This document shows positions 1-9,274 of a stretch of 18,311 bases of DNA, in pieces. Location of the stretch: the NCBI GenBank assembly GCA_035545895.1, contig DASZXJ010000082.1:1-18311 (forward strand), read 5' to 3'. Source of the DNA: DASZXJ01 sp035545895. Lineage in GTDB: Bacteria; Planctomycetota; Phycisphaerae; Tepidisphaerales; Tepidisphaeraceae. The translations under genes were made by a program, and so were the position numbers. The notes beneath the pieces are model-generated. The model did no database searches. It was not told where the DNA came from and was given only the letters and a program-made list of their open reading frames with translations. Each line of letters opens with the position of its first letter. The first letter of the stretch is position 1.

Positions 1-3000
1 AGGTCGGCTTGGCGGCTCAACTCGACGCGACATTCTCCGAACTCGAACGATCGGGTCAGGGCGCGGCGCAGTTGGCGAATATCGTCACCGATCTCAAGCA
101 TGAAACGGATGATTCATCGCTGGTTAAAAAGCTGGACGATCTTCGGCTGCTTTACGATCGATACCTGGCATTTCTCGGTCAGGATCGACTGGATCCACAT
201 CGCAGGCTCGAGCAGGTGCTCAACGGCATCGCGCGGTGCAAACAGATTTGCGATGCCACGGTTTTTGTCGATGGATTCCTCGATCTCCAGGATTGGCAAC
301 GTCGGATGCTGGTGGCGCTCGCGGGCGTTTGCAAGCAGGTTGATTTCACACTCCTGATGGACCCAGCCAGCCCATTGCTCAAAGACGAACATCAGATGCC
401 CGATGAAATGGGTTTGTTTTATAAAACCGAAGAGACGTATCGGCGGCTCTGGTTTGCCTTCAACGAGGCGGGCATTACGCCGAAGAAACCGCTGCTTTTG
501 AATAAAATCGCACGGTTTGAATCCTCCCCTCTCCGCAAGATTGAGCAGCTAGGTCAACCGCAACTCCGTCCTGCTTCCTCGCCTGGTACACCGGGCGAGG
601 GGACCGGAATCGAACTGATCGAAGCGCCTGATCGTCGCGGCGAAGTCGATGCAGCCGCTCGGCACGTCAAAAAACTCGTCGCATCGGGCCTGCGTTTTCG
701 CGATATCGCGATTTACATGCGTGACCTGGACGATTATCACGAACTGATCAACGCCAGCTTCAGTGAACATGAAATTCCGTATTTCGTGGACCGCAGACGA
801 ACGGCCGCCCATCATCCGCTGTTGCAATTCACGCGCGCGATATTGCAGATCGCTTTGCACGATTGGCGACACGATGCAGTCATGGCGCTGGTCAAGAGTG
901 AACTGGCCCGCTTTACGCGCGACCAGGCTGATGAGTTGGAAAACTATGTCCTGCTGCACCGCATTCGCGGAAGCAACGCGTGGACGGATGCCAAGCCATG
1001 GGTATACGGGCGGAATCTCATCCGCGGGTCCGAAGATGATGTGCTGGCCAATGAGCAGGCTGAGATTTTCCAATTGGACGCGTTGCGGCAGCAGATGAGC
1101 GATCGGCTTGCTCCCCTGCTGGGTCTGTTACGCGCCGACAAACCCATCCTGGCTCATCAAATGGTTCAGGAATTGTTCAATACATTTGAACGATTCGGCA
1201 TTCGGGCATCGATTGGAAAATGGATCGAGCAGGCGTCGCAAAGCAGTCACGTCGAGCAGCGTGACGAGCATGAGCAGGTCTGGAACGCGCTGATGGGCTT
1301 GCTCGATCAACTGATGAACGTCATCGGCGAAGAATCGATTACGCCGGAGGATTTTGTCAGCATTCTGGAAACGGGGCTGGAACAGTTTGACCTGGCGCTG
1401 ACTCCGCCGACGGTCGATCAGGTGCTGGTGGGAAGCATCGACCGCACGCGTGCCGGCCGGCCGAGCGCTGCCGTCGTATTGGGATTAAACGATGGACAGT
1501 TCCCGCGCACCAGCCGCGAAAACGCGATTTTGTCGGATCAGGAACGACAAATTCTGCGCAAGCATCGCATGGAGTTGGGCCCCGACAGCCAGCGAAATCT
1601 TTTTGATGAACGATTGCTGGCCTATCTGGCATTTACGCGCGCCTCGTCCAAACTGTGCCTGACTCGGGCGATGGCGGACGATGAAAGTCGCCCGCAGACG
1701 GCATCGCCTTACTGGACCGCGATTCGCCGGCAGTTTACGAAGCTGCCCGCAACTCAAATTCCAAGAGAGAATTCAACGTTGGAAAATCTGGGCACGCCGC
1801 GGCAGGTCGTCACCGCGCTGATGGACTGGGTCAGACACGATTCGCCGGCGAAGCAGCCCTGGCCGGCGCTATATCAATGGCTGGCGACGTATGAATGCTG
1901 CTCCGATGCCGTCGATATCATGCGCAGCCGCGCCTGGCGGGCGCTGAGCTACAAAAACGAGGCTTATCTTTCAAAGGAGATGAGCGAGAAGCTGTTCAGA
2001 TCGCCTCTGTCCGCCAGCGTTTCGCAGATCGAGACCTTCGCAGCTTGCCCGTTCAAGCATTTCGCCAGTTACGGACTGGGCCTGGAACTTCGCGAAGAGC
2101 CGGATGTCACCGCGATCGATCTGGGAATCGTCTGCCACAGCATTCTCGAAAAGATCGTCAGGCAGATGGTCAGGGATCATCCGCAGTGGACCAAACCCAG
2201 CGACCAGACCGTTCGAGACATCGCGCAGGAGGTGGGCAAAGACCTTCGCGGCGAATTGCTGCTGAGCAATGCGCGAAATCAATACATCCTGGAGCATATC
2301 GAACGAACAATCGTCCAGGTTCTGGAGGCGCAGGCCGCGGCGGGAAGTCGCGGGAAATTCGTGCCCTGGCGCACGGAATTGCAATTTGGTGACGGCACGA
2401 AGCTGGGGGCGCTGGTGCTTGAAACGCCCGGCGGCCATGAATTGCGACTGCGCGGGAAGATCGACCGTGTCGATCGCGTGCAGAACAGCGCGGAGTTTGC
2501 CATCGTCGATTACAAATATCGAGGCAGCCGCCTGGCGCTGGACTGGGTTTATCATGGGTTGTCGCTTCAGTTGCTGACGTATCTGCTGGTGCTGCAGCAA
2601 AACGGAACTCAGCGGTCAAACCGGAATTTCACTCCTGTTGCCGCGTTTTACGTGCAACTGCTGCGGGAATTGCAGGCGGTCAAACACCCCGACGATGCGG
2701 CAGAGCCGGATGGCCTGCAATCGCATCTGGCATTTAAGCCGCGCGGCATGATTGATTTGAATCACAAGCATCTGCTTGAAGCTGAAGTCAAAAGCCAGAA
2801 GCCGGCCAGTTTGTACAGTCGGCCGGATGGATGCACCAGCGAGCAATTTGCCGACATGCTCAGGCTGGCCGAGCAAAAGCTGGGCGAACTGACCGACCAG
2901 ATTCTGGCTGGGCAGATTGATCCAAGCCCGTATCGGATCGGCGGCGCCAGCCCGTGTGTCAATTGTGAATTTCGCAGCGTCTGCCGGTTCGATGTCGCGG

Positions 3001-3074
3001 TGAATCGATACCACTATTTGCCGACCATCAAAAAGGATCAGGTGCTGGAACTGGCGGCGAGGGGGCGCGGATGA
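1..3074 (+). CDS. addB: AddB-type helicase-nuclease subunit (5'-truncated by window edge)
   Basis: This is the C-terminal part of AddB, the partner of AddA in the AddAB enzyme that unwinds and resects double-strand breaks for RecA-dependent repair. The frame (first full codon at base 3) is open to the window edge. About 1020 residues are visible, against roughly 1100-1200 in the family, so the N terminus with its P-loop lies upstream. The TTG at 9 is not a credible start. Counting from that codon, the C-terminal RecB-like nuclease shows GKID (D819) and IVDYK (D834, K836). It is framed by the four cysteines of the AddB iron-sulfur cluster: C680 in AACPFKHF, and C983, C986 and C992 in a CX2CX5C arrangement. 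Those cysteines separate AddB from RexB. The stop overlaps the addA start in an ATGA, which implies translational coupling. Identification is firm; only the length is incomplete. Confidence 0.93.
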   Translation, partial: VGLAAQLDATFSELERSGQGAAQLANIVTDLKHETDDSSLVKKLDDLRLLYDRYLAFLGQDRLDPHRRLEQVLNGIARCKQICDATVFVDGFLDLQDWQRRMLVALAGVCKQVDFTLLMDPASPLLKDEHQMPDEMGLFYKTEETYRRLWFAFNEAGITPKKPLLLNKIARFESSPLRKIEQLGQPQLRPASSPGTPGEGTGIELIEAPDRRGEVDAAARHVKKLVASGLRFRDIAIYMRDLDDYHELINASFSEHEIPYFVDRRRTAAHHPLLQFTRAILQIALHDWRHDAVMALVKSELARFTRDQADELENYVLLHRIRGSNAWTDAKPWVYGRNLIRGSEDDVLANEQAEIFQLDALRQQMSDRLAPLLGLLRADKPILAHQMVQELFNTFERFGIRASIGKWIEQASQSSHVEQRDEHEQVWNALMGLLDQLMNVIGEESITPEDFVSILETGLEQFDLALTPPTVDQVLVGSIDRTRAGRPSAAVVLGLNDGQFPRTSRENAILSDQERQILRKHRMELGPDSQRNLFDERLLAYLAFTRASSKLCLTRAMADDESRPQTASPYWTAIRRQFTKLPATQIPRENSTLENLGTPRQVVTALMDWVRHDSPAKQPWPALYQWLATYECCSDAVDIMRSRAWRALSYKNEAYLSKEMSEKLFRSPLSASVSQIETFAACPFKHFASYGLGLELREEPDVTAIDLGIVCHSILEKIVRQMVRDHPQWTKPSDQTVRDIAQEVGKDLRGELLLSNARNQYILEHIERTIVQVLEAQAAAGSRGKFVPWRTELQFGDGTKLGALVLETPGGHELRLRGKIDRVDRVQNSAEFAIVDYKYRGSRLALDWVYHGLSLQLLTYLLVLQQNGTQRSNRNFTPVAAFYVQLLRELQAVKHPDDAAEPDGLQSHLAFKPRGMIDLNHKHLLEAEVKSQKPASLYSRPDGCTSEQFADMLRLAEQKLGELTDQILAGQIDPSPYRIGGASPCVNCEFRSVCRFDVAVNRYHYLPTIKKDQVLELAARGRG

Positions 3075-6000
3075 AATGGACGCCGCAGCAGCTTCAGGCG
3101 ATTCAGACGACCGGCGTGAGCCTGCTGGTCTCAGCCGCGGCAGGCAGCGGCAAGACGGCGGTGCTGGCGGAGCGATGCGCTTACCTGGTTTGCGATGCGC
3201 CGCAAACATGCGATGTCGATGAACTGCTCGTCGTCACCTTCACCAACGCCACCGCCGATGAAATGCGCAGCCGGATCGAACTGGCTCTGCGCAGGCGCAT
3301 GGACGATTCGGACGACCCCCGCTTGAGTCGCCAACTGCTGCTTCTGGGGCGGGCCCATATCAATACGCTGCACAGTTTCTGTTCCACCTTCCTGCGGCGG
3401 CATTTCCATCTGCTGGGTCTTGACCCGAATTTTCGCGTTTTGGATCAGCAGGAAGTGGACCTGCTCAAGCAGGAAATCGCCCGCGAGGTTTTGGATGACC
3501 GGTACGAGCACAAGGACAGTGCCGCATTCCAATCGTTCGTCGATTGCTACGGCAACGGAAACGATCGGATCGTCCTGCACCACATGCTCAATGTATACGA
3601 ACTGATGAGCAGCATGGTCAATCCGAAACAATGGGTGGCCGACTCGATCGCCCGCATCGATGAGGCCCGCAGGTCGGGCAAACTGATCGATACGGCAATG
3701 GGCCGGGAAATCGGCGAGGTGATCGGGCGCTGGCTTGAGGATATCAACCGCCGGCTGGTGCAGTTGGCAGAGCGAATCTCGACGATCGATGGATTGGATC
3801 CATACGGCGAATACGTGAACGACCTGCTGGCGGCGGCGCATTTATGGAAGGACGAATTCAGCAAAGGCCGGTTCGATAAGCTTGCCGGACAAGTTACGGA
3901 ATTCGAACCCGCCAAGCTTCCGACCATTCGCCAGCCGCCACCGGAAAAGGAAGCGATTCAGGCGGAAATCGGTTATCTGCGGAAGGAGATGCGCGAAGGA
4001 CCGGTCGCATCGCTTTGCCGATTTACCGAGAAACAATGGCGCGAAGGGTTGGACGCGATCATCAGGCCGGTTCGGATTCTCTTCGAACTGGTCGAGGGTT
4101 TCGCCAGGCAATTTGCCCGTGCAAAACGTGAACTGAGGGCGCTTGATTTTTCCGACCTGGAGCGATTCACGCTTCGAATATTGCGGGAAAATCCCGATGA
4201 ACTGTTGCTGGAACCATCGGCGGTCGCTCGATCGTATCACCGGCAATTCAAGCACCTGTTGGTGGATGAATACCAGGACATCAACGAAGTGCAGGATGCG
4301 ATCCTGCATTTGCTCAGCCAGGAAAGCCGTGCATCGAATCAAAGCCAGAATCTGTTTTGCGTTGGTGATGTAAAGCAAAGCATTTACCGGTTTCGGCTGG
4401 CGCAGCCCTGGCGGTTTCTGGAAAAATACGATCGATTTCGCAAGGACAAGAACGGGCAGGTGATCGATCTTGGCGCGAACTTTCGCAGCCGCGGGCCTTT
4501 GCTCGAAGTCATCAACGGCGTGTTTCGGCGATTGATGTCGCGGCAGGCGGTTGAAATTGAATATGATCGCTCGCAACACCTCGTTCCCCAGGCGCAATAT
4601 CCGAAACAATCCGCCGGCATTGAGTTTTCCGGCTCGCCGATCGAGATGCATCTACTTCCTGCCCCGCCGAGGATGATGTCGGATGATGAGGGCGCCGAAG
4701 GTTCGGCGTCGGAATTGGATCGCACCGAGCGCGAAGCCGTTTTCGTCGCACAACGAATCCGGCAGCTCGTCAACAGCGGTGTGAACGTGGCTGCCAAGTC
4801 CGAAGACGGCTCGCTGGGGCTGCGGCCGATTCAGAACCGCGATATCGTCATTCTGCTGCGGTCCGTCAAACATCGCAGCGAGCAATTTGCACAGGCCCTT
4901 CGCGCCAGCGGCATTGCGGTGCATAGCGACAGCGCCAGCGGATTTTTTGAATCGACCGAAATTCGCGACATGCTCGCGCTGCTGCGGGTTCTGGATAATC
5001 GCCGGCAGGATATTCCGCTGGCCGCAGTCCTGCGAAGCCCGCTCAGCGGCTTGCCCGAAGCGGACGATGGACTGGCACGCATTCGGCTGGCCGATCCTGA
5101 GATTCCGTTTCACGAAGCCGTCGTGCAATATGCCGCCCAGCGCGACGATGAATTGGCTGCGTATTTGCGGTCGTTTCTGGACGATCTGGACCAGTGGCGG
5201 CAGATGGCGCGGCAATGTCCGATTGCGGAACTCATCTGGCACGTTTACGACCGCACGGGATATCTGGCGTTTTGCAGCGGGATGGAAGATGGGCCGCAGC
5301 GCGTTGCCAACCTGATCGAATTTCACCAGCGGGCCAAGCAGTTTGGCACCTTTCAGCGCCAGGGTCTCACCCGCTTTCTCGGATTTCTGGAAAGCCTGAT
5401 CGAACATTCCGACCTGGAGCTGCCTTCAATTACGAGCCAGGCCGACGATGTTGTACGCGTGATGAGCGTGCATCGCGCCAAGGGACTGGAATTTCCGGTC
5501 GTCATCGTTCCCGACTTGGGAAAGAATCATAATTTTCGCGATGCGCAGGGACAGATTCTGGCCGATCGCCAGGCGGGAATTGGATTGAGCGTGGCGGACC
5601 AACAGCGCCGGGTGCGATATCCTTCACTCGCCCAGGTACTGGTGCAGGAGCGCATCAAAAAACAGACGATGGCCGAGGAAATGCGCGTGCTTTACGTGGC
5701 CATGACTCGCGCTCGCGAGCATTTGATCCTGGTCGGCACGTGCAGGGAGGATGATCCCGCCAGGTGGACCGAGGAGTGGTCGAAACATTCGGGCCCGTTT
5801 CCGCCGGAGCGCGTGCTGGCATCGAGAACGATGCTCGACTGGCTCGGGCCAGCCGCCGCTTCGATGGAAGGCGCGAAAGATAAACATCGGATCGAAGTGA
5901 CGTTTCACAGCGAGGATGAAATCGCCAAATGGTCGGTCGCCTCGGAGCGGCGGGAAACGCCATCCGATCAGCAGGAGAACCTGGCGAAGCTTCGGCCGCT

Positions 6001-6736
6001 GAATCCCGCGCCGCCTGTTGATCCGCAGGTTCAGAGACTGACCGCGGCGCTCACGACGTCTTATCCGTATCGCGATTTTACGATACTGCCCGCGGCGCGG
6101 TCGGTGGGCTCGCTCACGCGCGAAAAAGAGTGGGCTACGGCCGAGCATGTTTATGCGCGCGATGCGGTCGGTACTTCGGAAAATCTAAAGACGCCGCGCT
6201 GGGCAAGTGAAGATCAATACCCGTCTGCCGCCGAGATCGGCACGGCGACTCATACCGTGCTCGAACAACTGGATTTCTCGCGGAGATGCGACCGCGACGA
6301 TATTCAACTGCAAATCAATGACATGCTGCGAAGGAAAGTATTCACGACCGAACTGTCGGCGACCGTGGATATGGATGCGATTCTATGGTTGATCTCCACT
6401 CCGTTAGGAAAAGCGCTTCAGCGTAATGGAAACCGGCTTTGGCGCGAATTGCCTGTTTATTATCCGCAGGTTTCCACGTGTTCTGCCGGGAAATTGCAGC
6501 CGTTGGATCGGGTGATGGTGCGCGGAAAAATCGATGTGCTGATTCCCGATGCGGGAGGTTTGCTCATCGCGGACTACAAGACCGACCGGGTTACCGCCCA
6601 AACGGTCGATGCCCGGGTCGAATACTATCGCCCTCAACTGGCCAGCTATCGAGACGCGGTTTCAGCCATCGTTGGCGAGCCTGTGAAATCGACTCTCCTT
6701 GCGTTCCTTTCGCCTCGAATCATCAGGGAAATCTGA
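3071..6736 (+). CDS. addA: AddA, UvrD-family helicase with C-terminal nuclease
   Basis: AddA is the 3'-5' motor helicase and one of the two nucleases of the AddAB break-processing complex. The 1221 residues match the usual AddA length of about 1200-1250. All superfamily 1A helicase motifs are visible in order: Walker A SAAAGSGKT (21-29), motif Ia VVTFTNATADEMRSRIE, Walker B DEYQD (399-403), motif III VGDVKQSIYRFR, motif IV NFRSR, motif V VMSVHRAKGLEFPVV, and motif VI LYVAMTRAREHL (874-885). The RecB-like nuclease follows, with H1061 in GTATHTVLEQL, D1155 in RGKID, and D1168 and K1170 in ADYKTD, so both the motor and the nuclease look intact. The ATG at 3071 overlaps the addB stop by 4 bases, which fixes the start and couples the pair. 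Identification is very secure. Confidence 0.96.
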   Translation: MKWTPQQLQAIQTTGVSLLVSAAAGSGKTAVLAERCAYLVCDAPQTCDVDELLVVTFTNATADEMRSRIELALRRRMDDSDDPRLSRQLLLLGRAHINTLHSFCSTFLRRHFHLLGLDPNFRVLDQQEVDLLKQEIAREVLDDRYEHKDSAAFQSFVDCYGNGNDRIVLHHMLNVYELMSSMVNPKQWVADSIARIDEARRSGKLIDTAMGREIGEVIGRWLEDINRRLVQLAERISTIDGLDPYGEYVNDLLAAAHLWKDEFSKGRFDKLAGQVTEFEPAKLPTIRQPPPEKEAIQAEIGYLRKEMREGPVASLCRFTEKQWREGLDAIIRPVRILFELVEGFARQFARAKRELRALDFSDLERFTLRILRENPDELLLEPSAVARSYHRQFKHLLVDEYQDINEVQDAILHLLSQESRASNQSQNLFCVGDVKQSIYRFRLAQPWRFLEKYDRFRKDKNGQVIDLGANFRSRGPLLEVINGVFRRLMSRQAVEIEYDRSQHLVPQAQYPKQSAGIEFSGSPIEMHLLPAPPRMMSDDEGAEGSASELDRTEREAVFVAQRIRQLVNSGVNVAAKSEDGSLGLRPIQNRDIVILLRSVKHRSEQFAQALRASGIAVHSDSASGFFESTEIRDMLALLRVLDNRRQDIPLAAVLRSPLSGLPEADDGLARIRLADPEIPFHEAVVQYAAQRDDELAAYLRSFLDDLDQWRQMARQCPIAELIWHVYDRTGYLAFCSGMEDGPQRVANLIEFHQRAKQFGTFQRQGLTRFLGFLESLIEHSDLELPSITSQADDVVRVMSVHRAKGLEFPVVIVPDLGKNHNFRDAQGQILADRQAGIGLSVADQQRRVRYPSLAQVLVQERIKKQTMAEEMRVLYVAMTRAREHLILVGTCREDDPARWTEEWSKHSGPFPPERVLASRTMLDWLGPAAASMEGAKDKHRIEVTFHSEDEIAKWSVASERRETPSDQQENLAKLRPLNPAPPVDPQVQRLTAALTTSYPYRDFTILPAARSVGSLTREKEWATAEHVYARDAVGTSENLKTPRWASEDQYPSAAEIGTATHTVLEQLDFSRRCDRDDIQLQINDMLRRKVFTTELSATVDMDAILWLISTPLGKALQRNGNRLWRELPVYYPQVSTCSAGKLQPLDRVMVRGKIDVLIPDAGGLLIADYKTDRVTAQTVDARVEYYRPQLASYRDAVSAIVGEPVKSTLLAFLSPRIIREI

Positions 6737-6784
6737 TTGCCTGATACGCGCTTTTCCAACCTGTCATGACCGGTATACCATTGC

Positions 6785-7231
6785 ATGATGTCAATCATCA
6801 CCTGCCCCAATTGCGGCGCGAAAAACCGGGTTGACGAATCACGCGCTTCAGGCGGCAAGCCGATATGTGGTCGATGCAAGCGGGAATTGCCAGTCGCATC
6901 GAGCAGCGAGCCGCTGGTGTTGAATGATCAGACGTTTGATGCGGCTGTGAAAACGGCGGGCGATAAGCCGATGCTCGTCGATTGCTGGGCAGCCTGGTGC
7001 GGGCCCTGCCGAATGCTCGGGCCGACCATGGAGCAAATCGCCGCTGAGTCGGCGGGCCGGTGGGTCATCGCCAAGCTCAACACGGATGAAAACCCGCGAA
7101 CGGCATCGCGTTTCAAAATTGACGCCCTGCCCACCATGCTTGTTTTCAGGAACGGCAACATGGTTGATGCCCTCGTCGGTTTGCAACCCAAAGCCGCGAT
7201 CGTTGAACGATTACTTGCTCACAGCGTCTAA
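6785..7231 (+). CDS. trxC: Thioredoxin 2 type, with N-terminal zinc finger
   Basis: This is a small cytoplasmic disulfide reductase. An N-terminal zinc ribbon is formed by two CXXC pairs (C7/C10 in CPNC and C28/C31 in CGRC), as in TrxC (thioredoxin 2) rather than the shorter TrxA. The thioredoxin fold follows, with the active site WCGPC (C72 and C75) and the cis-proline P116 in ALPT. The length of 148 residues is close to the roughly 140 of E. coli TrxC. Tandem ATG codons at 6785 and 6788 both fit, and no clear Shine-Dalgarno sequence separates them. The gene starts 48 bases after addA on the same strand with no visible terminator between, so read-through from addBA is possible. In known systems TrxC is linked to oxidative stress. 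A role beside AddAB is inference only. Confidence 0.93.
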   Translation: MMSIITCPNCGAKNRVDESRASGGKPICGRCKRELPVASSSEPLVLNDQTFDAAVKTAGDKPMLVDCWAAWCGPCRMLGPTMEQIAAESAGRWVIAKLNTDENPRTASRFKIDALPTMLVFRNGNMVDALVGLQPKAAIVERLLAHSV

Positions 7232-7242
7232 CAGCCAGCGCA

Positions 7243-7671
7243 TTATTTCCCGGCGAGTTTTTGTTTGAGCAATTGATTGGCTGCCGCCGGATCCACCTGT
7301 CCGCCATGCGCTTTCATGAACATGCCCATGGCCTGGCCGAACTGTTTTTCGGTGAACGAGTTCTTTGCAAGAAATTCGTCAACCAGCTTGGCGGTATCAT
7401 CGGTCGAAGCTTTTTTGGGCAGATATTCCTGAACGATGGCCAGTTCGGATTTCATCTGGTCGGCTTCGGCGATTTTGTTGTATTTGGTCATCTCCTCGAT
7501 GCCCTTGGAGAGCTTTCTTGCGTAAGCGGCGACGGCTTCCTCCGGGGTGATTTTTTTCAGGTCCGCCACCTTGGCATCGGACAAAATCATGCGAATGACG
7601 CCCAGCCGTTCCTTCTGGCCGGCCTTGAGGGCGGCTTTCATGTCTTCCTGCAGTCGTGAAACAAGGTCCAT
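7243..7671 (-). CDS. GatB/YqeY domain protein
   Basis: This 142-residue alpha-helical protein belongs to the YqeY family, which resembles the C-terminal tail domain of GatB in the tRNA-dependent amidotransferase. A free-standing YqeY is thought to act around tRNA, but its exact role is unknown. Typical family features are visible: an N-terminal helix beginning MDLVSRLQEDMKAALKAGQ, then RLGVIRMILSDAK, a middle segment EEMTKYNK, EYLPKK, and a C-terminal segment GQAMGMFMKAHGGQVDPA. The start at 7671 is preferred over an upstream ATG at 7737 because it matches the family N terminus and has GGAG six bases ahead. The gene is convergent with trxC, with 11 bases between the stops. On the minus strand a TAGAAT hexamer at 7711-7706 could be its -10 box; no good -35 is evident. 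Confidence 0.9.
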   Translation of the reverse strand: MDLVSRLQEDMKAALKAGQKERLGVIRMILSDAKVADLKKITPEEAVAAYARKLSKGIEEMTKYNKIAEADQMKSELAIVQEYLPKKASTDDTAKLVDEFLAKNSFTEKQFGQAMGMFMKAHGGQVDPAAANQLLKQKLAGK

Positions 7672-8035
7672 CTTTGACTCCAGTCCTGGTTCGTGTAAGC
7701 TATCAATTCTACAGAGGGGCCACGAGGTTATCACCAACGGGCCTGTCTGACGAATCTGTTTGTCCCGCGACGGTTTCAGAAAGCAGCGAAATTTGGAGCA
7801 AGGCGGCGCTGTCCCTGCCTCTGCAGAGACGTTGTCGCTGGGTTTGGCGATATCGCTCGACGCTGAGACGGTCCCGGTTAGTTCGCCCGGAAACGATTTG
7901 CCAGCGTTGCAGCCTGTCTTTCAAAGACAACGACTCGTACAAGAGCCGGTCCCGGTGGATCTGCCGCTGCACCCAATTGGGTCCGGGGAATGCACTTGAA
8001 TCATAGCTTGGTCGGGCAAGTCCCACTGGAATGAC
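7672..8035. other. Divergent intergenic region between yqeY-like gene and rho; no supported gene
   Basis: These 364 bases separate two divergent genes and should carry both promoters. A 79-codon open stretch (7760-7999) is in the same frame as rho but ends in TGA, 36 bases before the rho ATG. Its translation has no recognisable domain and does not look like the basic, low-complexity N-terminal extension seen in many Rho proteins. It may be leader sequence. I see no tRNA, riboswitch or clear terminator here. The only promoter-like element I can point to is TAGAAT on the minus strand at 7711-7706. Confidence 0.5.
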
Positions 8036-9130
8036 ATGAATCAGGGAAGTCTCGAAGGAATCCTTCAAATAGCAGATGAGCGGCAGGATGGGCAGTTGCG
8101 CGATCCGGAGCATCCGCTCCGGCCGTTGCGGGGCGGGATTGTGGTTCCGCGCAACATCATTCGCGATTTGCAGTTGCGCGCGGGACTGCTGCTCCGAGGC
8201 GAACAGCGCGGCCGGGCGCTGGGCCGCGTGCAGGCCATCGAAGGGCGTTCGCCCGAGGAATATGCCGAACGCATCCATTTATACGACGGCACAGCGCTGG
8301 ACCCTCAGCCCATGCTCAAGCTGGAGCACGATCCCAATGAGTTGACCACGCGCATCATGGACATTCTCACGCCCGTCGGTTTCGGCCAGCGCGGGCTGAT
8401 CGTCGCCCCGCCTCGTACCGGCAAGACGATCCTCATGCAGAACATCGCCAAGGGAATTCATGCGAATTATCCCGACGTGGAATTGATTCTTCTGCTGATC
8501 GATGAACGCCCCGAGGAAGTCACCGACATGCGACGCAACGTGCCCGGGACTGTCTTTGCTTCCTCAAACGACAACACGGTTGAAAAGCATCTGGACTTGG
8601 CTCAACTGATCATCGAGCGATGCAAACGCAAGGTTGAATACGGAGCCAACGTCGTTGTGCTGCTCGACTCCCTTACGCGGCTCGGCCGAAACTTCAACGC
8701 CGGCGGTCCGAACAGCGGGCGCACGATGTCCGGCGGAATCGATTCGCGGGCACTGGAAATCCCCAAGCGACTTTTCGGAGCAGCCAGAAAGATCGAGAAC
8801 GGCGGCAGCCTGACCATCCTCGCAACCTGCCTGATCGACACCGGCAGCCGCATGGATCAGGTGATTTTTGAGGAATTCAAAGGCACGGGCAACATGGAAT
8901 TGACGCTGGACCGCAGCATCGCCAACCAGCGGATTTATCCAGCCCTGAATATCCCGCAAAGCGGCACGCGCAAGGAAGAATTGCTGATGGACGCAACATC
9001 CCTCAACGCCGCCCGCAATGTCCGCCGCCACCTCATCGGCATGCCGCCGGTGCAGGGAATTAAAGCGCTGATCGAAGCGTTACAAAAGCACAAGACGAAT
9101 CAAAGTTTGCTGAATTCGATGTCGCGGTGA
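8036..9130 (+). CDS. rho: Transcription termination factor Rho, short N terminus
   Basis: Rho is the hexameric RNA-dependent ATPase that ends transcription at unstructured, untranslated RNA. The ATPase core is well conserved: RGLIVAPPRTGKT (119-131, P-loop K130/T131), LLIDERPEEVTDM (153-165), Q-loop region LLDSLTRLGRNFN (209-221), FGAARKIENGGSLTI, R-loop region IDTGSRMDQVI, EEFKGTGNMEL and SGTRKEELL. The protein is only 364 residues against about 420 in E. coli. The helical N-terminal subdomain is missing. The cold-shock-like RNA-binding domain starts directly (GILQIADERQDGQLRD), and the RNP1 stretch, usually GFGFLR, has lost its aromatics. A stop at 7997-7999 and no ATG, GTG or TTG between it and 8036 support this start; the Shine-Dalgarno sequence is weak (GGA). 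It could be a paralogue rather than the only Rho of the genome. Confidence 0.94.
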   Translation: MNQGSLEGILQIADERQDGQLRDPEHPLRPLRGGIVVPRNIIRDLQLRAGLLLRGEQRGRALGRVQAIEGRSPEEYAERIHLYDGTALDPQPMLKLEHDPNELTTRIMDILTPVGFGQRGLIVAPPRTGKTILMQNIAKGIHANYPDVELILLLIDERPEEVTDMRRNVPGTVFASSNDNTVEKHLDLAQLIIERCKRKVEYGANVVVLLDSLTRLGRNFNAGGPNSGRTMSGGIDSRALEIPKRLFGAARKIENGGSLTILATCLIDTGSRMDQVIFEEFKGTGNMELTLDRSIANQRIYPALNIPQSGTRKEELLMDATSLNAARNVRRHLIGMPPVQGIKALIEALQKHKTNQSLLNSMSR

Positions 9131-9136
9131 GTCGAG

Positions 9137-9274
9137 ATGGATATCCTTGTACGAATCAAGCGCTGCGCACTGGAAGGCCGGCTTCAGTTCACGATAAAAG
9201 CTTACCAAGGGAAAACTTGGTACTGGTGCATTTCCAAATGTGACACGTGCTTTCAGCCCGTGCTCATGGGCTGA
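9137..9274 (+). pseudogene. Probable remnant of a small DUF4258-like gene, disrupted by a palindromic repeat
   Basis: An ATG six bases after the rho stop opens a 45-codon frame. Its first 22 residues, MDILVRIKRCALEGRLQFTI and on, resemble the start of DUF4258-type small proteins, which carry an 'xxLxxIRxCxxxGRxxFTxHA' pattern and include toxin-like members. From about residue 23 the frame runs into the palindromic repeat centred at 9264 (QGKTWYWCISKCDTC) and ends in it. The expected middle and end of such a protein are not visible before the repeat. An open frame continues beyond the repeat from about 9304 but shows no pattern I recognise. I read this as a decayed gene truncated by repeat insertion. 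The family match is by eye over a short stretch, so confidence is modest. Confidence 0.4.

Noticed and set aside
7672..7737. Longer YqeY-like start at 7737
   Set aside because: The 22 extra residues do not match the family, while the ATG at 7671 has GGAG at proper spacing and the family N terminus.
7709..8278. Minus-strand 189-codon ORF upstream of and into rho
   Set aside because: Half of it is antisense to rho, the rest has no recognisable domain, and it would collide with the start of the YqeY-like gene.
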